Below, piece by piece: positions 33,936-43,353 of a stretch of 64,000 nucleotides of DNA. The notes under the pieces are model-generated. The model was not told where the DNA came from, ran no database searches, and was given only the letters and a program-made list of their open reading frames with translations. Source of the DNA: Streptomyces endophytica (GTDB lineage: Bacteria; Actinomycetota; Actinomycetes; Streptomycetales; Streptomycetaceae); assembly GCF_026153355.1 (NCBI RefSeq), contig NZ_CP110636.1, forward strand, positions 6,634,001 to 6,698,000. Reading direction: 5' to 3'. The translations under genes and the position numbers were made by a program. Positions within the stretch are counted from its first letter, which is position 1. The number at the start of each line of letters is the position of its first letter.

Positions 33936-35038
33936 CTATCCGGCGCCGGCCGGAGCCGTTCGTACCGTCGTCCGCCCCCTCGGTGTGTCGGCTCGGCCCT
34001 TTTCGTACACCGTGAGGCCGCGGGCCAGGTGGAGGGGACCAGGACGAGCTCGATGAGGAGGGCCTTCCAGGCGTAGACGAGGTTGACGGCCTTGGTGGCG
34101 TAGACGCAGGGGAGGTTCAACAGGACGCCGGTGAGCGGGAGTTTGCGGCGGTGGGCGGCGTAGATCAGGGGTGGGGCGGTCAGGAGCAGCTCGGCTCCGG
34201 CCCACCAGGCGAAGGTGACGGCGAGCGGCTGCCCGGTGGTCGCGGCGGTCACGAACGGGGTGGCCCACCACAGGGGTGCGGTGACGATCTCCAGGAGTGC
34301 GAGGAGCACCCAGAGGGCCAGCAGGGGTTTGTGGCGGATCAGACTCCCCAGGTGGAGGCGGACGTTCTGACAGAAGCCCGCCATCCAGCGCCAGACCTGT
34401 TTACGGAGATAGGTGAGGTCCTCCGGGTCGGCGGCGAGGGCGACGGCGTCGGAGACGTAGACCGCGCGTCTGCCGGCGATCTGCTGGGACCAGGTGTAAT
34501 CCATGTCCTCGACGATGGTGCGTTCGGGGAAGCCGCCGAAGGACATCAGGTCGTCGCGGCGGAAGACCGAGCAGCAACCGGAGCAGACCATGGGGCTGTT
34601 GGCGCGGGCCTGGATGGGGCGGTGCCAGTGGAAGCCGAAGAGGTACTCCGTGGACCGGCCGCGTTCCCAGACCGTGCGGGTGTGGCGGGTGCGGACCGTA
34701 CCGGCCGCGACCGAGACGGTGGGGTCGTCGAAGACGGGCGCGACGGTTTCGAGGTAGTCCGGAGCGAGGACGGTGTCCGCGTCGACGGCCAGGACGAGGT
34801 CGGTGGTGCAGTACGGAAGGGCGTAGTTCTGGGCTTTGGCCTTGCTGCCGAGGTTGCGGGGCGGACGTAAGACCGTGACGCCGTGTGACGCCGCCACCTC
34901 GCCCGTGCGGTCCGTGGAGGCGTCGTCCACGACCAGGACGCGGTCGGGCGGGACCGTTTGCCGGGCGAGTGACTCGAGTGTGGCCGGCAGGCCCTCCTCC
35001 TCATTATGAGCAGGAACGATGGCGGTGATGGTGCGCAT
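33936..35038 (-). CDS. Family 2 glycosyltransferase, membrane bound (one frame break)
   Basis: Hyaluronan/cellulose-synthase-like GT-A enzyme. TAIVPAHNEEEGLPATLESL, then VLVVDDASTDRTGE, LAVDADT (UDP-sugar/metal Asp), TIVEDMDYTW (catalytic Asp) and the processivity motif KQVWRW; C-terminal spans begin near residue 240. ATG 35038 has GGGGGAG upstream. The frame changes in GGG 34022-34024; one added base gives the family ending RGLTVYEKGR and a 367-residue protein. Without it the frame would run on antisense to the LacI gene. Sugar and product unknown. Confidence 0.88.
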
Positions 35039-35144
35039 GACGGGCTCCCCCCTTGGTGCGGATCGCGGTGATGACGACACCGGTCAGACCGATGACGCCG
35101 TAGACGATGGTGCTGATGCCGATGAACGGCAGTCCTCCGTGCAT
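35004..35144 (-). CDS. Small single-span membrane protein overlapping the glycosyltransferase
   Basis: 46 residues from ATG 35144: MHGGLPFIGISTIVYGVIGL, then a further hydrophobic run and a basic, His-rich end. Its 3' part overlaps the glycosyltransferase start by 35 bp in another frame. The ribosome site is weak. It may be an accessory subunit of the synthase; coding status rests on composition and position. Confidence 0.5.
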   Translation of the reverse strand: MHGGLPFIGISTIVYGVIGLTGVVITAIRTKGGARHAHHHRHRSCS

Positions 35145-35207
35145 GTCACCGACGGTAGTCGGAGGGAGCGGATCGCGATTCCGGAGGGTTCCTCCTGTGG
35201 ATAACTC

Positions 35208-36785
35208 TCAGTCAGCTGGGGCGGGTTGGGGACGCCCGGTCTGATCGGGTTGCTTCTCGGGTTCCTTCGTGGCGTTGCGGAGGGGGAGGCCCCATGCCGC
35301 CAGGACGCCGATGGCGGCGACGGCGGACAGGGCGAGGAGCGTGGCGCTCATCGCGGAGGTGAGGGTGGTCAGCATGGTCGCGAGGGCGACCCCCAGCGTC
35401 GGGCCGATGTTCATCGCGGTCTGCTGGAGTCCGCCGGCCACTCCCGCGTGCGCCACGGGGACATGGCGCACGATGACCGCCGTCGCGGTGACCATCACCG
35501 TGCCGAATCCCGCACCGAGCAGGGCGAAACCCCCGCCGATCATCAACACCGGGGAAACGGGGGTCAGTTGGGAGAGGAGGAGGATGCCGGCGGCGAGGAG
35601 GGACATGGCCGTGAGGGTGGTCCGGCGGGGGCCGTGGCGGCGCTGGATTACGGCTGAGGCGGGCGCGCTGAGCACCATCATGACGGCCAGAGGCAGTACC
35701 CGCAGACCGCTCTGGAACGGGTCCAGCCCAAGGACGTCCTGCAGGAAGTACGAGCCGACGAAGAGCGCGCCGAACAGGGCGGCGGAAGCGCACAGCAGGA
35801 CGGAGAGCGCGGAGACCACGGCTCGCGAGGTGAGGACCGCCGGCGGGACGAGGGGACTCGCGGTGCGGCGTTCGTGGCGGACGAAGGCGCCGCAGGCGGC
35901 CGTTCCCACGACGGTGGTGAGCAGGGTGGCCACGGTCCAGCCGGATTGCGGAAGCGCGACGAGGGTGTGGACCAGGCACAGGAGGGCGAGGGAGAGGAGG
36001 GCGGCTCCGGGGAGGTCGAGGGGGGAGCGTGCGGGCCGGGGGGAGGTGGGCGTCGGGGGTGGGGCGGCGGCGCCCGAGGCGTCGTGAGGGTGTGGTGGCG
36101 CGGGCACGCGGGCGGCGAGGGCCAGTGCGCCGACGATCAGCGCGGGCGGCACGTTGAGGAAGAAGACGGCCCGCCAGCCGAACTGGGCGGAGAGTGCCCC
36201 GCCGAGGACCGGGCCGGCCGCGGCCGCGAGGCCGATGGCGCTGGTGCGGAGGGCCAGGGGCATGGCGAGCCGGTCCGGTGGATAGGTGGCGCGCAGCATG
36301 CCCAGGGTGGCCGGTTGCAGCAGCGCGCCGAAGACGCCTTGCGCGATGCGCAGCGCGATCACCCAGCCGATGCCGGGCGCCACTCCGATCCCCGCGGATG
36401 CGGCGCCGAAGCCCAGGATGCCGAGGGCGAAGATCCGTTGGTGGCCGTAGCGGTCGCCGAGCCGGCCGGCGAGGACGAGCAGGACGGCCACGGCGATGAG
36501 ATAGCCGGTGCTGGTCCACTGGACCTGTACGAACGAGGCATGCAGGTCCCGTTGGAGGGCCGGCTGGGCGATGGTCAGTACGGTGCCGTCCAGGGCGACG
36601 ATCACCGCGCCGGTGATGCTCCCGGCGAGGATGAGACGGCGGTGACGGCCGGAGGCGAGGTGGCGGGGCCCGTGGTCGCCGCGCGGGTCGGCGGGCGGAT
36701 GGCTTCCGGCGTCAGCAGCACCGTGGCCCCTTGAGGAGCGACCACTGTCGCCGTGCCCTGTCGAGGAGCGCAGAGGGGCGGTCAT
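35208..36785 (-). CDS. EmrB/QacA-type MFS exporter
   Basis: 525-residue, 14-span drug:H+ antiporter (DHA2). Motif A is LAGRLGDRYGHQRIF; TM5 antiporter motif region is GLAAAAGPVLGGALSAQFGW; start of TM1 VIVALDGTVLTIAQPALQRDL is typical. ATG 36785 overlaps the TetR stop (ATGA), so the two are one operon with the regulator first. A polar, Gly/His-rich N-terminal ~45 residues precedes TM1. Substrate unknown. Confidence 0.92.
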   Translation of the reverse strand: MTAPLRSSTGHGDSGRSSRGHGAADAGSHPPADPRGDHGPRHLASGRHRRLILAGSITGAVIVALDGTVLTIAQPALQRDLHASFVQVQWTSTGYLIAVAVLLVLAGRLGDRYGHQRIFALGILGFGAASAGIGVAPGIGWVIALRIAQGVFGALLQPATLGMLRATYPPDRLAMPLALRTSAIGLAAAAGPVLGGALSAQFGWRAVFFLNVPPALIVGALALAARVPAPPHPHDASGAAAPPPTPTSPRPARSPLDLPGAALLSLALLCLVHTLVALPQSGWTVATLLTTVVGTAACGAFVRHERRTASPLVPPAVLTSRAVVSALSVLLCASAALFGALFVGSYFLQDVLGLDPFQSGLRVLPLAVMMVLSAPASAVIQRRHGPRRTTLTAMSLLAAGILLLSQLTPVSPVLMIGGGFALLGAGFGTVMVTATAVIVRHVPVAHAGVAGGLQQTAMNIGPTLGVALATMLTTLTSAMSATLLALSAVAAIGVLAAWGLPLRNATKEPEKQPDQTGRPQPAPAD

Positions 36786-37396
36786 CGGGACTCCCGTCCG
36801 AGGTGCGCGTCCAGGGTGGCGCGCAGCAGCGGTTCGATGTCGTCGGAGCCGGTGGCGAGCGGGAGGCTGCCCCATCCCCACAGCTGGGCGATGCCGTGCA
36901 GGTTCCCCCACAGGGCGCCCGCGACCACCGGGGGCGGCGTGTCCGCGGACGGCCGTATCCGGGCGATCAGGTCCACGAGTACTTGGAAGAGCGGGAGGCT
37001 GGTGTCCCGCAGGCCGAGCCGGTTGCTCTCCAACAGGTCGTGACGGAACATCAGCTCGTACATGCCGCGCTCGGACAGCGCGAAGTCGAGGTAGGTCCGG
37101 GCGAGCGAGGTGAGTCGGGCGCGGGGCGACGCATCGTTGCCGTCGAGCACCTCGGCGGTCCGGGCGGCCAGGTCGGCGAAGCCCCGACGGGCGATCGCGG
37201 AGAGCAGGTCGAGGTGCGTCGGGAAGTAGCGGCGCGGGGCGCCGTGCGAAACCCCTGCCCGGCGGGCGATCTCCCGCAGTGACAGCGCTTGCACGCCCTC
37301 GCCGGCCACCAGCTCGACACCGGCCTCGACCAGGCGGGCACGCAGGCCCTCGTCCGGGGCGGGTTCCTCGTTCGCGGAGTTCACAGGGGCAGGCAT
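36782..37396 (-). CDS. TetR-family repressor of the exporter
   Basis: HTH LSLREIARRAGVSHGAPRRY at residues ~40-60, C-terminal ligand domain of the TetR_C-type (RTYLDFALSERGMYELMFRH). About 204 residues from ATG 37396; GTG 37402 is an in-frame alternative. The start codon touches a perfect inverted repeat of 16-bp arms that leaves no room for a Shine-Dalgarno, suggesting a leaderless, autorepressed transcript. Confidence 0.9.
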   Translation of the reverse strand: MPAPVNSANEEPAPDEGLRARLVEAGVELVAGEGVQALSLREIARRAGVSHGAPRRYFPTHLDLLSAIARRGFADLAARTAEVLDGNDASPRARLTSLARTYLDFALSERGMYELMFRHDLLESNRLGLRDTSLPLFQVLVDLIARIRPSADTPPPVVAGALWGNLHGIAQLWGWGSLPLATGSDDIEPLLRATLDAHLGRESR

Positions 37397-37432
37397 AGAC
37401 ACTGTCTACCAGGTGTTGGTAGACAGTGTCTA
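37396..37432. promoter_or_regulatory. TetR operator: perfect 16-bp inverted repeat
   Basis: TAGACACTGTCTACCA, five bases, then its exact reverse complement. Each arm also contains the smaller palindrome AGACAGTGTCT-like AGACACTGTCT. The left edge overlaps the tetR start codon. Confidence 0.85.
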
Positions 37433-37527
37433 CACGCGTCGGGCGAACGGCGGACACAACGACGCCGGCCGCCGCGCCCCGTGGGGGCGAGCGCGACGGC
37501 CGGCGTGGAGAACGGGAAGTCGAGGAC

Positions 37528-38735
37528 TTACTCGACGACCTTCAGCAGCTTGTTGGGCGTTCCCTGACCCGGGTTGGTGATCTTGTCGGCGGTGGCGCCG
37601 TCGGTCAGCGCCTTCTCGACGTCGGCCGGCTTGGCGTCCTTGTGGCCCGCCAGGTAGACCGCGGCGGCGCCGACCACGTGCGGGGTCGCCATCGACGTGC
37701 CCGAGATGGTCTTGGTGGCGTCATCGCTGCTGTTCCAGTCCGACGTGATGTCGGAACCGGGGCGTAAATGTCCACCGCGCTACCGAAGTTGGAGAAGTCG
37801 GACTGCTCGTCCTTGTTGGTGCTGGAGGCCACCGTGATGGCCTCCTTCACGCGCGCCGGGGAGCTCTGGCTCGCGTCGCTGGACTCGTTGCCCGCCGCGA
37901 CACCGAAGGTGACACCGGAGTCGATGGCCTTCTTCACGGCCGTGTCGAGCGCCTCGTCCACGCCGCCACCCAGGGACATGTTGGCGACCGAGGGGCCCTT
38001 GTGGTTCTTGGTGACCCAGTCGATGCCGGCGACGACCTGCTCGGTGGTGCCGGAGCCCTGGCCGTCCAGGACCTTGACGGCCACGATCTTGGCCTTCTTG
38101 GCGACGCCGTGCGCCTCACCGGCGATGGTGCCGGAGACGTGGGTGCCGTGGCCGTTGTCGTCCTCGGCCTTGTTGCTGCCGTCGATGGCGTTGAAGCCGT
38201 ACGACGCGCGGCCACCGAAGTCCTTGTGGCTGATGTGGACGCCGGTGTCGATGACGTACGCGGTGACGCCGTCACCCGCGCTGTCGGGGTAGTTGTACTT
38301 CTTGTCGCCCTGGGTGTCCTTCTGGTCGATGCGGTCCAGGCCCCACGACGGGGGGTTGTCCTGGGTGGCGTCGATGTGGAACTTCTTGTTCTGGACGACC
38401 TTGTCGACGGCCGGGTCGGCGGCGAGGCGCTTGGCCTCCTCGGCGCTCAGGCCGTTGGCCGAGAAGCCGTCGATGGCGGAGGAGAAGGTGCGCTTCACCT
38501 TGCCGCCGTACTTGGAAGCGAGATCGCCGCTCTCGGCCGTACGGACCGACTTCTTCAGCATGACGATGTAGCTGCCGTTGACGGCGCCCTTGGCCTGGGC
38601 GCCGTAGATCTTGCCTTCGGCGGGGGCGGGCGACGCGCCCGCGGTCACCGCGGTGACGGTGGCGATACCAGTCGCGGCAACCGCGGCGGCTATCGCCGTG
38701 ACGAGCCGCTTCTTGCTGGAACGCTTGTGAGCCAT
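37528..38735 (-). CDS. Secreted subtilisin-like serine protease (S8; one frame break)
   Basis: Preproenzyme: basic N-terminus and signal peptide (KRLVTAIAAAVAATGIATVT), I9 propeptide (GSYIVMLKKSVRTAES), then catalytic Asp in AYVIDTGVHISH, His in DDNGHGTHVSGTI, Asn region GVAAGNESSDASQS. The frame breaks at CC 37757-37758; adding one base gives IYAPGSDITSDW and the Ser motif TISGTSMATPHVVGA, ending KLLKVVE (402 residues). ATG 38735 has GGAG upstream. The 350-bp region upstream is lower in GC and must hold its promoter. Confidence 0.92.
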
Positions 38736-39087
38736 TGCGAGGGTTCTCCTCGTTCGTGGTGTGGGGGGAAAGCGTTGCGCCAACAGCCCTTGTACACAGG
38801 AAAATCTGCGTCGGGCTGACTCGAAACCCTGTCTGATTGGTGGATCCAATTTCAAGGGAGACCCCGTCGTGTGAGATAGGCAACAACCCGGTAAAACTGC
38901 AAAGGGGCCCAGAACTGGTCAAAGCAAGCGGCCAACTTGAAGCAAGGCGACTCAACTCCGTTTACTTTCGTGTAATGGAGGGAAACAGACGACCTCTTGC
39001 CGGAAGTCGCTCTCACCCTCCGCCGCTGCCACAACTTCGTTGAATCCGCGGCGATTTCGGGGCCATTCGACAAAAGGCCCCAGCCCC
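38736..39087. other. Intergenic region without a supported gene
   Basis: 352 bp between the protease start and the end of the binding-protein gene, visibly richer in A/T than its surroundings. Short open frames on both strands lack ribosome sites and coding bias. Likely contains the protease promoter; I cannot define -35/-10 boxes with confidence. Confidence 0.5.
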
Positions 39088-40416
39088 TCAGCGCTGGTAC
39101 CGCGCCAGGACCAGATTGCCGTCCCTGATAAGCCGTTTGCGGAGGGTGTCGAGGTCGATCGCGCCGCTGTAGTACTCCTGCAGACCCGGGGTGGCGATCT
39201 TGTCCTTCCACTCCGGGTAGCCGCGGACGGACTGGGCCGGGGCGGAGCGCAGGGTTGCGGCGAGCGCGGTGCCGGTCGCCCAGTCGTACCGCCGCACCCG
39301 GAGCGCGGAGTTCCGTAGTGCCTCCTGGCCCGTCGGCAACATCCAGTCGCCCAGGGCCAGTCGGACCATGTTCGGCGGCCGGAGGAAGAAGTCGATGAAC
39401 GCCATCGCCTCCTCCTTGTACGGGCAGTCCGCGGCGATCGACAGGGTCTGCGGGCTCACTCCCTGGTCCTGCGCCGTTCCCTCGGGGGCCGGCAGCACCG
39501 TCCAGTCGAAGCCCTTGGGGGCCTGCTGGGCGATCTGCTGGCGGTACGAGAAGCCGAGCGGCACCATCGCGTAGCGCCCGGCGAAGAAGCCGGGGAGGGT
39601 GTCGGAGCCGCCCATGCCCAGCGTCGTGCGGGCGGCGGTGCGGTCGACGTTCACCTGGTCGTGGATGACCCGCGGCACCACCTGGTCGACGGCGTCGAAG
39701 CGGACCTGCACCCTGCCGTCGGGGAGGCGGTGGAAGACCCGGCCGCCGGTGGACAGCGAGAGGTTGAGGGTGGCCGAGACCGGTTCCTTCAGCGGCCAGG
39801 CCACACCGTGGTCGGTGCCGCGGGTCAGCCGCTGGGCCGCCTCCGCGAACTCCTCCCAGGTCCAGGGCGCTTCGGGGGTGGGGAGGCGGACGCCGGAGCG
39901 GTGGAGTTTCGTGCGGTTGGCCACCAGTACCCGTGGCTCCTGGAGGAACGGGACGCCGTATATACGGCCGTCGAAGGTGGCGGTCTCCCAGCTGTGGCCG
40001 GGGATGTCCGCCTTGAGGCGGGCCGGCAGGAGGGAGGTGAGGTCGGCCAGGTCGCCACCGTAGGCGAAGTCCGCGAGGTCGTCGGAGGCGTCATGGATGA
40101 TGTCCGGCGCCTCGCCGCCCTCGAAGGAGGTCAGCAGCTGGTCGTGGACGGTCGGCCAGGCCCCCTGGACGTACCGCACCTGGACGGCGGGGTGCCGGCT
40201 GTTCCACTCGGCGACCAGTTGTTCATTGGCCTTGACGGAGTCCTGCTGCCAGGCCAGCGACTGGAAGCGCAGGGTGATCCGGCCACCGGAGCCGCGCCGC
40301 GGGCGGTCGGCGGAGCAGCCCGGGAGCAGGGCCGCGGCCGGCAGCGCGGCGGCGGCCGCCAGCAGTCCCCGGCGGCTCCATCGGGCGGGGGGCCTCGGCA
40401 TACGGGCGGCGGGCAT
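39088..40416 (-). CDS. Carbohydrate ABC transporter binding lipoprotein
   Basis: CUT1-type solute-binding protein. Twin-Arg-like RWSRRGLLAAAAALP followed by lipobox AALLPGC. Mature region RITLRFQSLAWQQDSVKANE, QLLTSFEGGEAPDIIHDASD and PEAPWTWEEFAEAAQRLTRG; 442 residues. ATG 40416 shares its A with the permease TGA. Third gene of a permease-permease-binding-protein operon, an unusual order because the binding protein is normally first. Ligand unknown; no ATPase gene is present (MsiK could serve). Confidence 0.92.
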   Translation of the reverse strand: MPAARMPRPPARWSRRGLLAAAAALPAAALLPGCSADRPRRGSGGRITLRFQSLAWQQDSVKANEQLVAEWNSRHPAVQVRYVQGAWPTVHDQLLTSFEGGEAPDIIHDASDDLADFAYGGDLADLTSLLPARLKADIPGHSWETATFDGRIYGVPFLQEPRVLVANRTKLHRSGVRLPTPEAPWTWEEFAEAAQRLTRGTDHGVAWPLKEPVSATLNLSLSTGGRVFHRLPDGRVQVRFDAVDQVVPRVIHDQVNVDRTAARTTLGMGGSDTLPGFFAGRYAMVPLGFSYRQQIAQQAPKGFDWTVLPAPEGTAQDQGVSPQTLSIAADCPYKEEAMAFIDFFLRPPNMVRLALGDWMLPTGQEALRNSALRVRRYDWATGTALAATLRSAPAQSVRGYPEWKDKIATPGLQEYYSGAIDLDTLRKRLIRDGNLVLARYQR

Positions 40417-41255
40417 CAGCTCTTCACCGCCCCGGCGAGCATGCCGCCGGTGATCCGGCGCTGGATGACGGCGAACAGCAGCAGGCCGGGGAGGGTGGCG
40501 AGCAGTGCGGCGGCGGCCAGCGGCCCGAGATCGGCGACGCCCTCCGCCCCGAGGAAGTGGGTCAGCACCACCGGGAGCGTCTGCTTTTCGGGCGACTTGA
40601 GCAGGACCAGGGCGAAGAAGAACTCGTTCCAGGCGGTGAGGAAGGCGAACAGCGCGGTGGCGACGATGCCCGGGGCGAGCAGCGGGCCGGTGACGGACCG
40701 CAGCGTACGGAGCCGGCCGGCGCCGTCGACGGCCGCCGCCTCCTCCAGTTCGCGGGGGACGGCCCGGACGTAACCGGTGAGCATCCACAGGGCGAACGGC
40801 AGCGCCCAGACCACGTAGACCAGGATCAGCCCGATCCGGGAGTCGACCAGGTGAAGTCCCTTGAGGATCAGGAACAACGGGATGATCACCAGCACCAGGG
40901 GGAACGCCTGGCTGACGACGACCCAGCCGGTGGCCGCCCGGCCGAGGCGGGTGCGGTGACGGGCGAGGACGTACGCCATCGGGGTCGCCAGCACGACGGC
41001 GAGCAGCGCGGAGACCGCCGCGGCCAGCAGGCTGTTGCCCGCGGCGGCCAGCAGCGGCTGCTGGTCGAAGGCCTGCCGGAAGTTCTCCAGGGTGGGCGCC
41101 TCGGGGATCCAGGTGGGGTGGGCGGCGGCCAGCTCGCGCGGCGGTTTGAAGGCGGTGGAGACCAGCCAGAGGAAGGGGAGGGCGAGGAAGGCGAGATAGC
41201 CGAGGAGCGCGGCGTACTGGCCGGTGCGGGTGGCGGTGCGGCGGAGTGCGGTCAT
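40416..41255 (-). CDS. Carbohydrate ABC transporter permease (MalG type)
   Basis: 279 residues, six spans; EAA loop ELEEAAAVDGAGRLRTLRSV contacts the ATPase. FLWLVSTAFKPPRELAAAHP and TAWNEFFFALVLLKSPEKQT are characteristic of MalG/CUT1 permeases. ATG 41255 overlaps the upstream permease stop (ATGA). Confidence 0.94.
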   Translation of the reverse strand: MTALRRTATRTGQYAALLGYLAFLALPFLWLVSTAFKPPRELAAAHPTWIPEAPTLENFRQAFDQQPLLAAAGNSLLAAAVSALLAVVLATPMAYVLARHRTRLGRAATGWVVVSQAFPLVLVIIPLFLILKGLHLVDSRIGLILVYVVWALPFALWMLTGYVRAVPRELEEAAAVDGAGRLRTLRSVTGPLLAPGIVATALFAFLTAWNEFFFALVLLKSPEKQTLPVVLTHFLGAEGVADLGPLAAAALLATLPGLLLFAVIQRRITGGMLAGAVKS

Positions 41256-42196
41256 CGGTCCTCGTGCCCCTTCAGCCGGCCGGCCAGACAGAGGGCCAGC
41301 AGGACGGAGATCACCGCGACCATCGCCAGGCCCATCGCGGCGGCGTACCCGAACTGCCCGTAGCGGAACGCCTCTTCGTACGCGAAGAGCATCGGCAGTC
41401 GCGTACGGCCACCGGGGCCGCCGTCGGTCAGCACGAAGACCAGGGCGAAGGAGTTGAAGTTCCAAATAAAGTTCAGGGCGGTGATGGCGAGGGCGACCGG
41501 CCGGAGGGCGGGCCAGGTGACGGTGCGGAACCGGCGCCAGGCGCCCGCGCCGTCGAGGGCCGCGGCCTCGTGCAGTTCGGGCGGCACGTTCTGCAGGCCG
41601 GCCAGCAGCGTGACCGTGGTCTGCGGCATCCCGGCCCAGACGCCGACGACGAGGACCGCGGGCAGCGCGGTGGCCAGGCCGCTGAGCCAGTCCCGTCCCT
41701 CGGCTCCGGACAGGCCGAGGCCGTGCAGGGTCTCGTTCAGCACACCGGCGTCGGGGTGGTAGATCAGCCGCCACATGATGCCGACGACGACCTCGGGCAT
41801 CGCCCACGGGATGATCGCCAGCGCCCGGGCCAGCCAGCGCAGCCGGAGGTTCAGGTTGAGCAGCAGGGCCAGGCCGAGGGCGAGCAGGAACTGCGGGACG
41901 GTGACGCCGAACGCCCAGATCAGCCCGATCCGGAAGGAGTCCCAGAACAGGGAGTCGTGGAGCAGGTCGGAGAAGTTGAGCAGTCCGACGAATCCGGTGG
42001 ACCGGGTCCGGCCCGACTGGGCGTCGGTGAACGCCAGGCCGATGCCGTACAGCAGCGGTCCGACGCTCAGGACCAGGATCGGGAGCAGTGCGGGCAGTAC
42101 GAGGAACCAGACGCCGTGGTCGCGCCGGGGCCGGCCGGCGCGGCCGGGGCCCGCCGTGGTGGACCGCCGCGTCACCGCGGTCGGCGCTGCTGCCAT
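41252..42196 (-). CDS. Carbohydrate ABC transporter permease (MalF type)
   Basis: 314 residues, first gene of the operon. EAA loop ELHEAAALDGAGAWRRFRTV; ALNFIWNFNSFALVFVLTDG near the C-terminus is typical of MalF-like partners. ATG 42196. The 184-bp gap to the divergent phosphotransferase gene presumably holds both promoters; no clear LacI box was found there. Confidence 0.94.
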   Translation of the reverse strand: MAAAPTAVTRRSTTAGPGRAGRPRRDHGVWFLVLPALLPILVLSVGPLLYGIGLAFTDAQSGRTRSTGFVGLLNFSDLLHDSLFWDSFRIGLIWAFGVTVPQFLLALGLALLLNLNLRLRWLARALAIIPWAMPEVVVGIMWRLIYHPDAGVLNETLHGLGLSGAEGRDWLSGLATALPAVLVVGVWAGMPQTTVTLLAGLQNVPPELHEAAALDGAGAWRRFRTVTWPALRPVALAITALNFIWNFNSFALVFVLTDGGPGGRTRLPMLFAYEEAFRYGQFGYAAAMGLAMVAVISVLLALCLAGRLKGHEDR

Positions 42197-42380
42197 CGTC
42201 CGGTCCCCCGTCCCCGTGCCTCTCCCCCGGTGGCCGCGCCCCTGTCCGGCCGCCGTCATCGTCGTGAGGCCGGCTGCCGCCGTCAAGGTCCCGGCCGGAT
42301 TCCGTGCAGGGTCTCCCCACCTGGGACACCGGGGGCACCTGCGACACTGAGGGCCGGTACGCATCGCAGGAGGCAGCACC

Positions 42381-43271
42381 ATGACCGAACCGAGCCCGGC
42401 CGCCTTCACGGAGGCGCGCGCCCGGGACGTACTCGCCGCGGCCGGGCGCCCGGAGGCGGCGGCGGACGCCCGGCTGCTCGCGCTCGGCGAGAACGCCGTC
42501 TTCGCCCTCGGCGAGCGCGGTCCGGTCGTACGGGTGGGCCGCAGCGCCGACCTCCTGGCACGCGCCGAGCGGGAACTGGCCGTGGCCGAGTGGCTGGCGG
42601 CCGAGGGCGTGCCGGCCGTGCGGGCCGCGGAGCCGGTGGCCACGCTCGTCGACGGTCATCCCGTGACGTACTGGCAGCGGCTGCCGGAGGTCGTCCGGCC
42701 GGCCGGTCCCGAGGATCTCGCCGCGCTGCTCAAGCGCGTCCACGCACTGCCGGAGCCGCCCTTCGCGCTTCCCCGCCGCGAGCTGCTCGACGGTGTCGAG
42801 CGCTGGCTGCGGCTGGCGGGTGACGCCGTATCGGCGCCGGACGCGGAGTACTTGCGCGGGCGCCGGGATGCGTTCGCGGCAGCCGCCACGGCGCTGGAGC
42901 CGCATCTGCCGCGCGGGCCGATCCACGGCGACGCGCTGACCCGCAACGTGCATGTCGGGCCCGACGGGCCGGTGCTCGTCGACCTGGAGACCTTCTCCTT
43001 CGACCTGCGGGAGCACGACCTGGTCGTGATGGCGCTGAGCCGGGACCGCTACGGCCTGGCCCCGGACGCCTACGACACCTTCGTGTCCGTCTACGGCTGG
43101 GACGTACGGGACTGGGAGGGCTGTGCCGTGCTGCGCGGGTCGCGGGAGACCGCGAGCTGCGCCTGGGTGTCCCAGCACGCGCCCGGCAACCCGGCGGCGC
43201 TGAAGGAATTCCGGCGCCGGATCGCCTCCCTGCGCGAGAAGGACGCGACGGTGCGGTGGTACCCCTTCTGA
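42381..43271 (+). CDS. Aminoglycoside-phosphotransferase-like kinase
   Basis: 296 residues, APH/choline-kinase fold. Catalytic loop PRGPIHGDALTRNVHVG (Asp, Asn) and metal-binding VLVDLETFSFD are intact. ATG 42381 follows AGGAGG. A generic APH-family kinase common in Streptomyces; no sign that it is an antibiotic-resistance enzyme. Confidence 0.88.
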   Translation: MTEPSPAAFTEARARDVLAAAGRPEAAADARLLALGENAVFALGERGPVVRVGRSADLLARAERELAVAEWLAAEGVPAVRAAEPVATLVDGHPVTYWQRLPEVVRPAGPEDLAALLKRVHALPEPPFALPRRELLDGVERWLRLAGDAVSAPDAEYLRGRRDAFAAAATALEPHLPRGPIHGDALTRNVHVGPDGPVLVDLETFSFDLREHDLVVMALSRDRYGLAPDAYDTFVSVYGWDVRDWEGCAVLRGSRETASCAWVSQHAPGNPAALKEFRRRIASLREKDATVRWYPF

Positions 43272-43353
43272 CCCGGTGTCGCGGGGACCGGCGGTGCCCC
43301 GCGCCGGCCCGGCTCCGCGACGACCGGCCGTCCCCGGCCCGGCGACCGCCGGA

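Noticed and set aside
32804..35080. 758-residue frame joining the glycosyltransferase to sequence antisense to the LacI gene
   Set aside because: The glycosyltransferase ends in another frame at RGLTVYEKGR after one missing base; the remainder is antisense shadow.
40416..43178. 920-residue minus-strand frame upstream of the MalG-type permease
   Set aside because: Only the last 279 codons match a permease, starting at the ATG that overlaps the MalF-type stop; the rest is shadow of MalF and antisense of the phosphotransferase.
42381..43271. Aminoglycoside resistance gene
   Set aside because: The fold is APH-like but generic; similar kinases are widespread in Streptomyces and no resistance-specific features are visible.
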